Source of the DNA: Planctomyces sp. SH-PL62
GTDB lineage: Bacteria > Planctomycetota > Planctomycetia > Planctomycetales > Planctomycetaceae
Reading direction: 5' to 3'
NCBI GenBank assembly: GCA_945905295.1
Contig: CAMDPX010000021.1
Span: 1 to 51,450, forward strand
DNA length: 51,450 nt
Notes under the pieces: generated by a model
What the model saw: only the letters and a program-made list of their open reading frames with translations
What the model was told of the DNA's origin: nothing
Databases searched by the model: none
Shown: piece by piece, positions 9,560-17,763 of the stretch
Layout of the letters: every line of letters starts with the position of its first letter
Position numbering within the stretch: the first letter of the stretch is position 1
Position numbers and translations under genes: made by a program

Positions 9560-10012
9560 CTAGTACAAGACCACCTTGCCGCCCGCTGCTTCAATCTTCT
9601 GCGCCGCACTGCGCGACACATGATCGGCCTGGACCGTCAATGCTCTCGTCAGGTCGCCGCCACCCAGCACTCGAACCACTTGGCTTCGGCGAGGAATCAA
9701 TCCCGCCGCCATCAACGCCTCAGCATCCACGACCGAAACCGCAGCGTCCAACTTTGCCAACGCTCCGACGTTTACAATCGCGATCTTCTTTTGAGCTGAA
9801 TAGTCGCCAGCCGAGAAACCGCGCTTCGCCACTTTGCGAAACATCGGCATCTGGCCACCTTCTTTGAACAAGTATCCTTTGGAACCGGAACGCGAGCCTT
9901 CGCCCTTGTGGCCGCGACCGGAGGTCTTGCCGTGACTGCCGATACCGCGGCCGATGCGCTTGCGATTCGGACCTAAGCGGCCAGCAACAGCGGTGATTTC
10001 GTGAATGTGCAT
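9560..10012 (-). CDS. rplO: Large-subunit ribosomal protein uL15
   Basis: 50S protein with a long N-terminal extension reaching into 23S rRNA. 150 residues; the glycine/arginine-rich stretch [20 protein letters not shown] is diagnostic, followed by FRKVAKRGF and a C-terminal globular part ending AAGGKVVLY. It follows rpsE by 28 bases, too little room for rpmD (L30), which usually lies between them. Confidence 0.97.
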   Translation of the reverse strand: MHIHEITAVAGRLGPNRKRIGRGIGSHGKTSGRGHKGEGSRSGSKGYLFKEGGQMPMFRKVAKRGFSAGDYSAQKKIAIVNVGALAKLDAAVSVVDAEALMAAGLIPRRSQVVRVLGGGDLTRALTVQADHVSRSAAQKIEAAGGKVVLY

Positions 10013-10040
10013 TTCAAAATTCTTCCAGAAACTGATGCTT

Positions 10041-10541
10041 CTACAACTGCACGCCGCGCAACCGAGCCACTTCTTCGCGAGTACGCAACGACTTGAGAGC
10101 CTCGAACACCGCCTTGACCAACGTCAGTGGGCAGTTTGAACCAAAGCTCTTTGTTAAGACGTCGGTGATACCAACCGCGTTCATGATCGACCGAACCGAA
10201 CCGCCGGCGATGATGCCCGTTCCAGGACTGGCCGGAATCAAAACGATGCGAGACGCTCCAAAACGGCCCTCGACTCGGTGCGGAACTGTTTGATGAACGA
10301 CCTGCACTTTAATGCGAGTCCGCTCGGCCGCACGAGTCGCCTTCTCAACGGCGATCGGGACTTCCGGCCCTTTGCCGTAGCCCCAGCCAACCGTGCCGCG
10401 ACCGTCACCGACCACGACCAAGCCTGCGAAGCTGAAACGGCGACCGCCCTTCACCACGCAAGCACATCGCCGAATTTGCAATGTGTGTTCGACGCTGTCA
10501 GAGCGGTTTTCGGAACGGTTATCTGATCGTTTTTCTGCCAC
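10041..10541 (-). CDS. rpsE: Small-subunit ribosomal protein uS5
   Basis: 30S protein at the mRNA entry site. 166 residues; double-stranded RNA-binding-like N-terminal domain with [20 protein letters not shown] and [15 protein letters not shown], then the C-terminal fold with [21 protein letters not shown]. The start is GTG at 10541 with GAGGGGAAC upstream. The first 20 or so residues are polar and rich in Arg, Ser and Asp. Confidence 0.97.
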   Translation of the reverse strand: MAEKRSDNRSENRSDSVEHTLQIRRCACVVKGGRRFSFAGLVVVGDGRGTVGWGYGKGPEVPIAVEKATRAAERTRIKVQVVHQTVPHRVEGRFGASRIVLIPASPGTGIIAGGSVRSIMNAVGITDVLTKSFGSNCPLTLVKAVFEALKSLRTREEVARLRGVQL

Positions 10542-10564
10542 AGTTCCCCTCGCGATTCACTCGA

Positions 10565-10936
10565 CTAAAACTGCAAACCCGCCGCACGAGCACCGTCGGC
10601 CAACGCCGCGACACGCCCGTGATACCTGTATTGCCCGCGATCGAACACCACCTCGGTGATTCCCTTTGAAGCACAACGTCCGCCGAGCGTCTTACCCACA
10701 ACCGTGGCAGCGTCGACGTTGCCGCCGTTCTTCAACTGCCCGCGCAAATCCTTCTCCGTGCTGCTGGCAGACGCGACCGTCTGACCAGACGCGTCGTCGA
10801 TGACCTGCGCGGAGATGTGCTTGTTGCTGCGGAACACCGACAAACGCAATCGACCACTCGCTGAGCGGCGCACTTGATTGCGCACACGCCACGTTCGGCG
10901 TTGACGACTGCGTTGAAGAGATTTTGTGATCGACAT
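10565..10936 (-). CDS. rplR: Large-subunit ribosomal protein uL18
   Basis: Binds 5S rRNA in the central protuberance. 123 residues: basic N-terminal arm, [20 protein letters not shown] core strand, a segment with ASASS, and the typical end [20 protein letters not shown]. It lies between rplF and rpsE as in other bacteria; length is normal. Confidence 0.97.
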   Translation of the reverse strand: MSITKSLQRSRQRRTWRVRNQVRRSASGRLRLSVFRSNKHISAQVIDDASGQTVASASSTEKDLRGQLKNGGNVDAATVVGKTLGGRCASKGITEVVFDRGQYRYHGRVAALADGARAAGLQF

Positions 10937-10993
10937 GACCGCACTTCGTTGAGATCTGGCATCCTGACGACGCCGAATTTGTGTTGTTCAAAC

Positions 10994-11542
10994 TTACTTG
11001 GCACCCGCGCCAAACGCTTTGCCTGCCTTACGACGGATGAACTCGCCCGCGTACTTGACCCCCTTGGCCTTGTACGGATCGGGAACTCGCGACGCACGCA
11101 CCTTCGCGGCAAACTGACCGACCGCCTGCTTGTCGACTCCCGCCACCACCAAGTGCGTGTTGTCCGGAAGAGTCACTGTGATACCAGCGGGAACTTCAAA
11201 CACCACCGGCTTCGAGTAACCGACCGACAGTTCCAAACTCTTTCCCTTGAGCTGAACCTGATAACCAACGCCGTTGAGTTCCAATCGCTTTTCAAAACCC
11301 GTGTGAACTCCGACCACCGCGTTGTTCACCAGCGACCGAAACAGCCCGTGCAACGATCGCTCGCTGCGGCCTGTCCCGTTCACCGAGACATTCAGAGTCG
11401 TCCCGTCCTTCGCGACGATGACCGCCGGATGCAGAGCGACCGACAGCTTTCCTTTGGGGCCGCTGGCACTGACCTGTCCCGCAGCCACGTCAACAGTGAC
11501 GCCGCTCGGCACAACTACAGACATTTTTCCAACTCGGGACAT
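10994..11542 (-). CDS. rplF: Large-subunit ribosomal protein uL6
   Basis: Sits near the factor-binding site of the 50S subunit. 182 residues in two similar alpha/beta repeats: MSRVGKMSVVVPSGVTVDV at the start and the family signature PDPYKAKGVKYAGEFIRRK near the C-terminus. A GGGTGG site precedes the ATG. An 89-base spacer with a strong palindrome (11566-11622) separates it from rpsH, unusually large for this cluster. Confidence 0.97.
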   Translation of the reverse strand: MSRVGKMSVVVPSGVTVDVAAGQVSASGPKGKLSVALHPAVIVAKDGTTLNVSVNGTGRSERSLHGLFRSLVNNAVVGVHTGFEKRLELNGVGYQVQLKGKSLELSVGYSKPVVFEVPAGITVTLPDNTHLVVAGVDKQAVGQFAAKVRASRVPDPYKAKGVKYAGEFIRRKAGKAFGAGAK

Positions 11543-11565
11543 TTCGCCACCCGAACTATTTTCTT

Positions 11566-11622
11566 GTGGGGCAAGTTTTCAACCTGCCAAACTATTTCAC
11601 TGGCAGGTTGAAAACCTGCCCC
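11566..11622. repeat. Paired REP-like palindrome, GTGG family G, inside the ribosomal cluster
   Basis: Two facing 22-base arms (11568-11589 and 11601-11622) differ by one base. Each arm is itself a hairpin with stem GGCAGGTT (GGCAAGTT on the left), loop TTC and closing AACCTGCC. The left unit has a GTGG head. It lies between rpsH and rplF on the transcribed strand, so the mRNA can fold here; partial attenuation or mRNA processing is possible but not shown. Confidence 0.85.
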
Positions 11623-11631
11623 GCTGACTTG

Positions 11632-12033
11632 TTACCAAATCTCCAGCAGCGCCTCACCGCCGATTCCTCGGTCCTTCGCTTCACGATTGCTGAGCACACC
11701 CTGATTCGTCGAAAGAACCAGCACACCCATGCCACCGAGAACCTTCGGCATGTTTTCGCAACCGTAGTAAATCCGACGTCCCGGTTTGCTGACGCGTTTG
11801 ATGCTCCGCACCACACGCTCGCCACTAGGACCGTACTTCAAATTGATCCGCAGAGTGCCACCCGGAGCGCCTTCGTTTTCATGCGACTCAAAGTCCCAAA
11901 TGAAGCCTTCGCGCTGCATCGCAGCCGCGACTTGCACCTTCAAGATCGAAGTCGGCACGTCCACATGCGTGGCCTCGTTTTGCAGGCCGTTGCGAATGCG
12001 GGTCGCCATATCACTAATTGGGTCGGTCATCAT
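11632..12033 (-). CDS. rpsH: Small-subunit ribosomal protein uS8
   Basis: Primary 16S rRNA-binding protein of the central domain and, in Escherichia coli, the autogenous repressor of the spc operon. 133 residues: MTDPISDMATRIRNGLQNEA at the start, GMGVLVLSTNQGVLSNREAKDR near the end, closing with GGEALLEIW. Two adjoining ATG codons could start it. The order rpsN-rpsH-rplF is conserved. Confidence 0.97.
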   Translation of the reverse strand: MMTDPISDMATRIRNGLQNEATHVDVPTSILKVQVAAAMQREGFIWDFESHENEGAPGGTLRINLKYGPSGERVVRSIKRVSKPGRRIYYGCENMPKVLGGMGVLVLSTNQGVLSNREAKDRGIGGEALLEIW

Positions 12034-12048
12034 AATGAGTTTGCCTGC

Positions 12049-12234
12049 TTACCAGCTCGCCTTTGTCACACCGGGGATCATGCCGTCCAGAGCCAAGTTG
12101 CGGAAACAGATGCGGCACAATCGAAACTTCTGATAGACCGCACGCTGGCGGCCACACACCTGGCATCGACTCTCGCGACGCGAGCTGAATTTCGGAGTTC
12201 GTTTCGCTTTCGCGATATGTGCTTTCGTTGCCAT
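12049..12234 (-). CDS. rpsN: Small-subunit ribosomal protein uS14, zinc type
   Basis: A short 61-residue S14 of the 30S head. [20 protein letters not shown] gives the Cys-X2-Cys...Cys-X2-Cys zinc site of the C+ form, and [18 protein letters not shown] is the family C-terminus. It lies 23 bases after rplE and 15 before rpsH. The long zinc-free form would be about 100 residues. Confidence 0.98.
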   Translation of the reverse strand: MATKAHIAKAKRTPKFSSRRESRCQVCGRQRAVYQKFRLCRICFRNLALDGMIPGVTKASW

Positions 12235-12257
12235 AACTCACTGACCTTGAAGACTGA

Positions 12258-12800
12258 TTACTTGTTGCTGAACGGGATCCCCAACTCGATGAGCAGTGCT
12301 CGTCCGTGCTCGTCCGTGCGAGCGGTCGTCACGAACGTGATGTTCATGCCTTGAGTGAACGCCACTTTGTCCGCCGGAATTTCCGGGAACACCATTTGTT
12401 CGGTCAGACCCGTCGAGTAATTGCCACGGCCATCGAACGACTTCGGGTTGAGCCCTCGGAAATCGCGCACGCGAGGCAACGCCAACAGGATAAACCGATC
12501 CAGAAACTCGTACATCCGCTGTCCACGCAGCGTCACTGCACAGCCGATTTCCATGTTCTCACGAAGACGGAAAGCGGAAACAGCGATGCGAGACTTCTTA
12601 ATGCTCGGCCTCTGGCCCGTGATCATTCCCAAGTGTGTCACGGCCTCTTCAAGCCGCTTGCGATCCTGGGTCGCTTTGCCGACCCCCATGCTGACGACAA
12701 TCTTCGTCAATCGCGGAACCGCATGGCGATTCCCGATCCCGAGCTTATCGGAAAGCACTGGAATGAGCGTCTCGTTATAGATTTTTTGCAAACGGGCCAT
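12258..12800 (-). CDS. rplE: Large-subunit ribosomal protein uL5
   Basis: Carries 5S rRNA into the central protuberance and touches P-site tRNA. 180 residues with PRLTKIVVSMGVGKA, the loop ITGQRPSIKKSRIAVSAFRL, FRGLNPKSFDGRGNYS and the C-terminal helix RALLIELGIPF. Length and neighbours (rplX, rpsN) are normal. Confidence 0.98.
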   Translation of the reverse strand: MARLQKIYNETLIPVLSDKLGIGNRHAVPRLTKIVVSMGVGKATQDRKRLEEAVTHLGMITGQRPSIKKSRIAVSAFRLRENMEIGCAVTLRGQRMYEFLDRFILLALPRVRDFRGLNPKSFDGRGNYSTGLTEQMVFPEIPADKVAFTQGMNITFVTTARTDEHGRALLIELGIPFSNK

Positions 12801-12818
12801 GACGACTTACCGCATCAA

Positions 12819-13130
12819 CTAGAGGGACTTCTTGCACTTGCCACATACACGCCGCTTCGCACCATCGATCATTTGACTCTGTACTCGCACACCTCGATTG
12901 CAACTTGGACAGTGCAACGCCAAGTTGGTGACATCAATCGGCACCGGGATCGTCACGCGACCCCCTTGTGGGCTTTTAGGATGTCCGCGCTTCACATGCT
13001 TGAGGGCACTGTTGATTCCTTCGACGATCGCTCGTTTTGAGTTACGGTCGATCGAAACAATCTTCGCGGGACCTTGACCCCGGAAGTTGCCACTCAGCAC
13101 CATCACCATATCTTCGCGCCGCAGTTTCAT
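12819..13130 (-). CDS. rplX: Large-subunit ribosomal protein uL24
   Basis: Early 50S assembly protein. 103 residues with a KOW motif near the N-terminus (VMVLSGNFRGQGPAKIVSID), then VKRGHPKSPQGGRV. Cys pairs CPSC and CGKC in the C-terminal part form a probable zinc site, found in many but not all L24. The ATG is two bases after the rplN stop, so the genes are probably translationally coupled. Confidence 0.97.
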   Translation of the reverse strand: MKLRREDMVMVLSGNFRGQGPAKIVSIDRNSKRAIVEGINSALKHVKRGHPKSPQGGRVTIPVPIDVTNLALHCPSCNRGVRVQSQMIDGAKRRVCGKCKKSL

Positions 13131-13132
13131 GA

Positions 13133-13501
13133 CTACACCACTTCCACAGCCAAGCTGACGATCTTCATGAACTTCTTATCTCGCAGTTCGCGAGCCACCG
13201 CACCGAAGATGCGAGTGCCGCGAGGATTATTGTCCGCATCCACCAACACCGCAGCGTTGCTGTCGAAGCTGACGTATCCGCCGTCTTCACGTCGCACTTT
13301 CTTCTTCGTGCGAACGATCACCGCTTTCACAACCTGGCCCGATTTTACCGCTCCGCCTGGCAGAGCCTTCTGGATACTGGCGACCACGACGTCGCCGATG
13401 CCGGCCGTGCGACGATGAGTTCCGCCGAGCACTTTGATCGTCCGCACCGTCTTTGCGCCGGTGTTGTCGGCGATGTCCAGCATTGTCTGCATTTGAATCA
13501 T
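13133..13501 (-). CDS. rplN: Large-subunit ribosomal protein uL14
   Basis: 50S interface protein that forms an intersubunit bridge. 122 residues, normal length: [19 protein letters not shown] start, the signature around [17 protein letters not shown], then [19 protein letters not shown] and the end [11 protein letters not shown]. Ends two bases before the rplX start. Confidence 0.98.
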   Translation of the reverse strand: MIQMQTMLDIADNTGAKTVRTIKVLGGTHRRTAGIGDVVVASIQKALPGGAVKSGQVVKAVIVRTKKKVRREDGGYVSFDSNAAVLVDADNNPRGTRIFGAVARELRDKKFMKIVSLAVEVV

Positions 13502-13552
13502 AAGAAACTCACTTCAATCTCGACTGGTAGGCCGTCGGAATAGTGCGATCGA

Positions 13553-13798
13553 CTACTTAGCGCCGCGAGACACCACTCCCACCAATTCCCAGCGCTTGAG
13601 CTTCGATAACGGACGGGATTCAACCAATTCGACCACGTCGGACATATTGGCTTCTTCCTTCTCGTCGTGAGCCAGGCAGACCGTTTCGCGATTGAGAAAC
13701 TTGCCCGTCACAACGTCCTTCACGCGTCGAGGAATCGACACGCGAATCGTCTTTTGCATCTTGTCCGAGGTGACTCGTCCGGTGACTCGCCGCTTCAT
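13553..13798 (-). CDS. rpsQ: Small-subunit ribosomal protein uS17
   Basis: 16S rRNA-binding protein with an OB fold. 81 residues: RRVTGRVTSDKMQKTIRVSI at the N-terminus, a HDEKEEANMSDVVELVESRP middle segment where most homologues have HDE.N...GD.V.I.E.RPLSK, and RPLSKLKRWELVG after it. Placed between rpmC and rplN as usual. Confidence 0.96.
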   Translation of the reverse strand: MKRRVTGRVTSDKMQKTIRVSIPRRVKDVVTGKFLNRETVCLAHDEKEEANMSDVVELVESRPLSKLKRWELVGVVSRGAK

Positions 13799-13819
13799 TG
13801 TCGTCCGCCCCTTGCTCGC

Positions 13820-13999
13820 CTACTTCTGATTCAACAACGTCAACACGCGCGCCAAGTCCTTACGGATTTCGCGGCGATGCTTCGCTTCCCCAGCATTGGC
13901 CGCCACACTCGCGACGTGATGCAACAAGTCCGATTCCAGCACACTTTTCGTCTGCTGCAATTGTTCTGTCGTCTGAACTCTAAGTTCTTTCGCTCGCAT
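13820..13999 (-). CDS. rpmC: Large-subunit ribosomal protein uL29
   Basis: Small two-helix protein near the exit tunnel that helps dock trigger factor and SRP. 59 residues starting MRAKELRVQTTEQLQQ and ending IRKDLARVLTLLNQK. The frame is open further upstream, but the ATG at 13999 is chosen because AGGTGAG lies at the right distance and L29 proteins start this way. It begins 11 bases after the rplP stop. Confidence 0.95.
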   Translation of the reverse strand: MRAKELRVQTTEQLQQTKSVLESDLLHHVASVAANAGEAKHRREIRKDLARVLTLLNQK

Positions 14000-14010
14000 C
14001 TGACACTCAC

Positions 14011-14427
14011 CTATCTCGCATGACGTGCAACTAACGCCACTCGCAGGGGAAGCTTGTGAGCAACCCGTGCGAAACAATCACGAGCCGCGTCATGAGACAC
14101 GCCCGCCAACTCGAACAGTATCGTTCCAGGCCTGATAACCGCGACCCAGTGGTCGGGCTCGCCCTTCCCTTTTCCCATTCGAGTTTCCAACGGCCGCGCC
14201 GTCACCGATTTATTCGGGAAGATGCGGATATACAACTTGCCTTCACCGCGTATATATTGGTTCGCAGCGATTCGGCAAGCCTCGATGGTGGTCGCGGCAA
14301 TGTGGCCCGCGTCCAAAGACTGAAGACCCCAATCACCAAAAGCGACCGTCGCACCGCGGCTAGCGTCACCTCTTATGCGACCTCTTTGGCTTTTGCGGTG
14401 CTTGACTCGCTTCGGCATTAACGCCAT
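14011..14427 (-). CDS. rplP: Large-subunit ribosomal protein uL16
   Basis: Binds at the A-site tRNA elbow in the 50S subunit. 138 residues: MPKRVKHRKSQRGRIRG start motif, WGLQSLDAGHIAATTIEACR, KSVTARPLETRMGKGKGEPD. A GGAG site spaced about eight bases favours the ATG at 14427 over the one at 14418. Either way the start lies inside the 3' end of rpsC, overlapping by 62 (or 53) bases, an unusually long overlap for this pair. Confidence 0.97.
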   Translation of the reverse strand: MALMPKRVKHRKSQRGRIRGDASRGATVAFGDWGLQSLDAGHIAATTIEACRIAANQYIRGEGKLYIRIFPNKSVTARPLETRMGKGKGEPDHWVAVIRPGTILFELAGVSHDAARDCFARVAHKLPLRVALVARHAR

Positions 14428-15067
14428 GTGTACTCACTCCGTCTACAAACGGTCCGTTATCGATCCAAACCTTGCAACCAATCGTACCCTGCGCCGTCTT
14501 CGCAACCGCGAAGCCGTAATCAATGTTTCTCAAAATCGTGGACAGCGGAATCGAGCCGCGAATCGCCTTCTCAGTGCGTGACATTTCTGCCCCACCCAAG
14601 CGACCCGACAACTGAACTTTCACGCCGAATGCACCGGACTCCATGACCGTATCCATCGACTTCTTGATGGCTCGGCGAAAACTCGTTCGCTTCAACAACT
14701 GCTGAGCGATTTCCTCGGCGATCAGGATCGCATTGCGAGCCGGTTGAGCGACTTCAACGATCTTCAAATCCATACGCCGGCCGGTGAACTCTTCCAACTC
14801 CGCCTTCAGCTTGTCTACTTCTTGCCCCTTACGGCCGATGATGATTCCCGGGCGAGCCGTGTGCAGATGCACGATCACTTGATCGCGAGTCCGCTCGATC
14901 TCGATCCGCGGGATTCCCGAATACTGGTACTTGTTGAGAATGTACTTCCGCAGCCGCAGGTCTTCGCCCAACAGCGTGCTGAATTCCTTCTTCGCCGCAT
15001 ACCACTTGCTCTTCCACGTTTCGGTGATACCGAGCCGGAATCCAGTAGGTCGAACTTTTTGTCCCAT
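14366..15067 (-). CDS. rpsC: Small-subunit ribosomal protein uS3
   Basis: 30S protein at the mRNA entry channel. 233 residues: MGQKVRPTGFRLGITETWKS start, KH domain with the GXXG-type loop PGIIIGRKGQEVDKL (about 75-90), and the C-terminal S3 domain with GRLGGAEMSRTE and IDYGFAVAKTAQGTIGCKVW. The last 20 or so residues (ending KPKRSHKR) lie over the start of rplP. Confidence 0.98.
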   Translation of the reverse strand: MGQKVRPTGFRLGITETWKSKWYAAKKEFSTLLGEDLRLRKYILNKYQYSGIPRIEIERTRDQVIVHLHTARPGIIIGRKGQEVDKLKAELEEFTGRRMDLKIVEVAQPARNAILIAEEIAQQLLKRTSFRRAIKKSMDTVMESGAFGVKVQLSGRLGGAEMSRTEKAIRGSIPLSTILRNIDYGFAVAKTAQGTIGCKVWIDNGPFVDGVSTHGVNAEASQAPQKPKRSHKR

Positions 15068-15137
15068 AACTTGTCACTCACTGCGACTGAGTCCGCCAAA
15101 CTCATCCGAGTTCAGCCTGTGAAACCACCAAACTCGA

Positions 15138-15482
15138 CTACGACAATTCCGGTACGTCCACCGCCATGAAGATGTGCGCCAAACGCTTCCGAATCACGAA
15201 CGCCTGGCCGCGCGACATCGGACGAATCCGACGCATGATCGGGCCAGTTCCAATCTCAACTTTCGTGAGCACCAAGTTGTCCGCGTTGCGAACACCTCGG
15301 TCTTCCGCATTCGCCACGAGTGACGCCAAACACTTTCGCAGAAGCTTCGCAGCACGATTCGGCAAGAACTCCAGCGATTGCTGAGCCGAGCGAATCTGCT
15401 TGCCACGAATCAAGTCCGCAGTCGGTTTCAGCTTACTCGATGAAACTCGAACGAATTTCGATTCACTACGAATTTGAGCCAT
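15138..15482 (-). CDS. rplV: Large-subunit ribosomal protein uL22
   Basis: Lines the peptide exit tunnel with its beta-hairpin. 114 residues: KFVRVSSSKLKPTADLIRGK at the N-terminus, NRAAKLLRKCLASLVANAED helix and the tunnel hairpin with PIMRRIRPMSRGQAFVIRKR. Sits between rpsS and rpsC as expected. Confidence 0.97.
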   Translation of the reverse strand: MAQIRSESKFVRVSSSKLKPTADLIRGKQIRSAQQSLEFLPNRAAKLLRKCLASLVANAEDRGVRNADNLVLTKVEIGTGPIMRRIRPMSRGQAFVIRKRLAHIFMAVDVPELS

Positions 15483-15530
15483 AAAGATCGCCTCAAGACT
15501 CTACCGGCATTTGCCAGCAGATTCACTTCG

Positions 15531-15800
15531 TTATTTCTTGCCCCGCGCGCCGTGTCCACGAAACGTTCGAGTGGGCGAAAACTCACCCAACTTATGTCCG
15601 ACCATTTCGTCCGAGACATACACCGAGATATGCACCTTGCCGTTATGTACGAGGAACGTGTGCCCGATGAAATCCGGAGAAATCGTCGAACGCCGCGCCC
15701 AAGTCTTGATCGGTTCTTTCCTGCCCGTCGCGTCGAGCCGCTCCAGCCGCTTCAGCAGCTTCGCGTCAACATACGGGCCCTTCTTTGCGGAACGACTCAT
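15531..15800 (-). CDS. rpsS: Small-subunit ribosomal protein uS19
   Basis: 30S head protein partnered with S13. 89 residues: [20 protein letters not shown] start, [19 protein letters not shown], and the C-terminus [20 protein letters not shown]. The ATG at 15800 is used; the GTG codon immediately upstream is unnecessary, and GAGGTGG is well spaced for the ATG. Confidence 0.97.
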   Translation of the reverse strand: MSRSAKKGPYVDAKLLKRLERLDATGRKEPIKTWARRSTISPDFIGHTFLVHNGKVHISVYVSDEMVGHKLGEFSPTRTFRGHGARGKK

Positions 15801-15816
15801 CACACCACCTCATGAC

Positions 15817-15850
15817 TTCAAATCTCAAATTTGAAATCTCAATTTCAAAT
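15817..15850. repeat. AT-rich inverted repeat of the AAATCTCAAATTT type
   Basis: A run built from TCAAATCTC, AAATTTGAAATCTC and its reverse lies between rplB and rpsS, far more AT-rich than the surroundings. The same words recur inside the DUF1553 gene at 26518-26568. Both look like members of a dispersed low-complexity family. Confidence 0.7.
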
Positions 15851-15865
15851 CAGTTTTCCCAACGA

Positions 15866-16723
15866 CTACAGAACTTGCTGACCATACCGCCGCGAACTAC
15901 GCCGACGCAGGATCGCCGACTTTGACGGCTTACGAGGCTTTCGGGTCTTGCCACCCTTGGCCAGCACTCCTGACGGACTACAGGGATGACCACCGCCAGA
16001 TCTGCGACCTTCACCGCCACCCATCGGGTGAGAAATCGGATTCATCGCCGAGCCGCGCACTGTAGGCCGAATGCCCTTCCAGCGATTGCGTCCGGCTTTG
16101 CCGATCTTCTCCATGTTGTGTTCGATATTTCCGACGCGGCCGATGGTCGCCTTGCAACCAACCGGCACGCGACGCACTTCGCCGGACGGCAAAGTGATCT
16201 GCGCCCAAGCCTTCTCGCGAGCGTTCAGAACCGCGCCCGTGCCGGCTGCCCGACACATTTTGGCTCCGCCACCGGGCACCATCTCAATGTTGTGAATCGT
16301 CATGCCGAGCGGAATCTTTTCGAGAGTCATGCTCGTGCCGACAACCGGCTCCGAGCCCACTCCCGTGTAGATTTTCTGCCCGACCTTCATACCTACGGCA
16401 GCTAAAATAAACGTCTTCTCGCCACTTGCGTACTCCAGCAATGCCAAACGAGCCGAGCGGCATGGATCATATTGAATCGAGAGGATCGTCGCGTCTTGAC
16501 CGTCTTTGTTGCTTCGATAGCTATCGACGATGCGGTACATCTGCTTGTGGCCGCCACCGCGATGCCGAACGGTAATGCGACCGTGATGATTTCGTCCGCC
16601 GCGCTTCTTCTGGCGAACGAGCAACGCCTTGGGAGCCTTCGCACCCTTCGTCAGATCATCACAGATAATGACCTGGCCGGCTCGTCGCCCAGCACTCGTC
16701 GGTTTGTATTGCCGAATCGCCAT
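15866..16723 (-). CDS. rplB: Large-subunit ribosomal protein uL2
   Basis: Peptidyl-transferase-centre protein. 285 residues: MAIRQYKPTSAGRRAGQVI start, RHRGGGHKQMYRIVDSYR, IHNIEMVPGGGAKMCRAAG, and the loop reaching the catalytic centre around RPTVRGSAMNPISHPMGGGE. The C-terminal tail is strongly basic. Length is normal. Confidence 0.98.
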   Translation of the reverse strand: MAIRQYKPTSAGRRAGQVIICDDLTKGAKAPKALLVRQKKRGGRNHHGRITVRHRGGGHKQMYRIVDSYRSNKDGQDATILSIQYDPCRSARLALLEYASGEKTFILAAVGMKVGQKIYTGVGSEPVVGTSMTLEKIPLGMTIHNIEMVPGGGAKMCRAAGTGAVLNAREKAWAQITLPSGEVRRVPVGCKATIGRVGNIEHNMEKIGKAGRNRWKGIRPTVRGSAMNPISHPMGGGEGRRSGGGHPCSPSGVLAKGGKTRKPRKPSKSAILRRRSSRRYGQQVL

Positions 16724-16767
16724 CGCGTTTCCTTTGACTCACTCAACTGCTTGCATTCGCTCGCCAA

Positions 16768-17070
16768 CTAAACCGGCAGCGTCTGTTCCTTATGAATCGT
16801 GACAATCGCCTTTTTCCACTCGGCTGTGAAGCCTTTATGGAAGCGATACCGCGCCGCGAGTTCTTTGTATCGCTGAGTCGCCACCGAGATAACTTTGACC
16901 CCAAAGGCGTCTTGCACCGCTTTGCGGATCTGAGTCTTCGTTGCCGCAACCGGCACACGGAACGTGAATTTGTTCAGAGGAGCCGTCCGATGATACGTGG
17001 ACTTCTCCGTCACCAAAGTGCTCATCAGCACTTGGTAGGTTTCCAACATCTCACTGGCCGCATTCATCAT
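16768..17070 (-). CDS. rplW: Large-subunit ribosomal protein uL23
   Basis: Exit-tunnel protein that docks trigger factor and SRP. About 100 residues: LETYQVLMSTLVTEKSTYH, NKFTFRVPVAATKTQIRKAV and DAFGVKVISVATQRYKELAA. The frame extends 14 codons further upstream into rplD, but two tandem ATG codons at 17065-17070 behind GGTGAG are the likely start, 17 bases after the rplD stop. Confidence 0.95.
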   Translation of the reverse strand: MMNAASEMLETYQVLMSTLVTEKSTYHRTAPLNKFTFRVPVAATKTQIRKAVQDAFGVKVISVATQRYKELAARYRFHKGFTAEWKKAIVTIHKEQTLPV

Positions 17071-17087
17071 CGCGAATCTCACCGTTC

Positions 17088-17717
17088 TCAGGCCGTAAAT
17101 CGAGCCACACAAGTACCAAATGCTTCGCGAGTCATCACGACCGCACGATGCTTCAACAGATCATGCGAATTCAGCCAAGCCGCCGTCGTCAGACTCAGAC
17201 GTGGAATGTTGCGAGTCGAGAGCCACAACGTCTTGTCGTAGTCTCCGACCACAATCAGACAGCTCTTACCTGCGATCGACAACGCCTTGAGAAGCTCAGC
17301 AACCTCTCTGGTCTTCGGCTTTTCCTGCTTGAACTCATCAACGACGATGATTTCGCCGTCCTTCAATTTGCCAACCAACGCCATTCGAGTTGCCACCCGC
17401 AGCGCCTTCTTGGGCAGCCGATACGACCAATCTTTCGGCTGCTTACCGAACGCATTGCCGCCACCAACTCGAACCGGAGTCCGCTTCTGCCCCATACGAG
17501 CATTACCGGTCCCTTTTTGCCGAAACAGCTTCTTTTTACTGCCGGAAATCTCGCCCTTGGTCTTGATCTTGACCGTCCCCTGTCGCTGACAGGTTTCGTA
17601 CATGATATAGGCATCGCGCAACAGACGCGGGGTCACCTTCGATTCGAGCAATGCCGAATCAAATTCGACCGTTCCGGCCGCCGCACCACCTGCGTTTTTC
17701 ACTTCCACCGACGCCAT
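17088..17717 (-). CDS. rplD: Large-subunit ribosomal protein uL4
   Basis: Lines the exit tunnel; in Escherichia coli it also represses the S10 operon. 209 residues from the ATG at 17717, which has GGGTGAC upstream (a TTG four codons earlier is rejected). Landmarks are SKKKLFRQKGTGNARMGQKR in the extended tunnel loop, the RLPKKALRVATRMAL segment, and NIPRLSLTTAAWLNSHDLL near the end. Confidence 0.97.
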   Translation of the reverse strand: MASVEVKNAGGAAAGTVEFDSALLESKVTPRLLRDAYIMYETCQRQGTVKIKTKGEISGSKKKLFRQKGTGNARMGQKRTPVRVGGGNAFGKQPKDWSYRLPKKALRVATRMALVGKLKDGEIIVVDEFKQEKPKTREVAELLKALSIAGKSCLIVVGDYDKTLWLSTRNIPRLSLTTAAWLNSHDLLKHRAVVMTREAFGTCVARFTA

Positions 17718-17763
17718 GTTGTCACCCAACCGAAGAGACCAAATCCTAAACCCCGATATTCAA

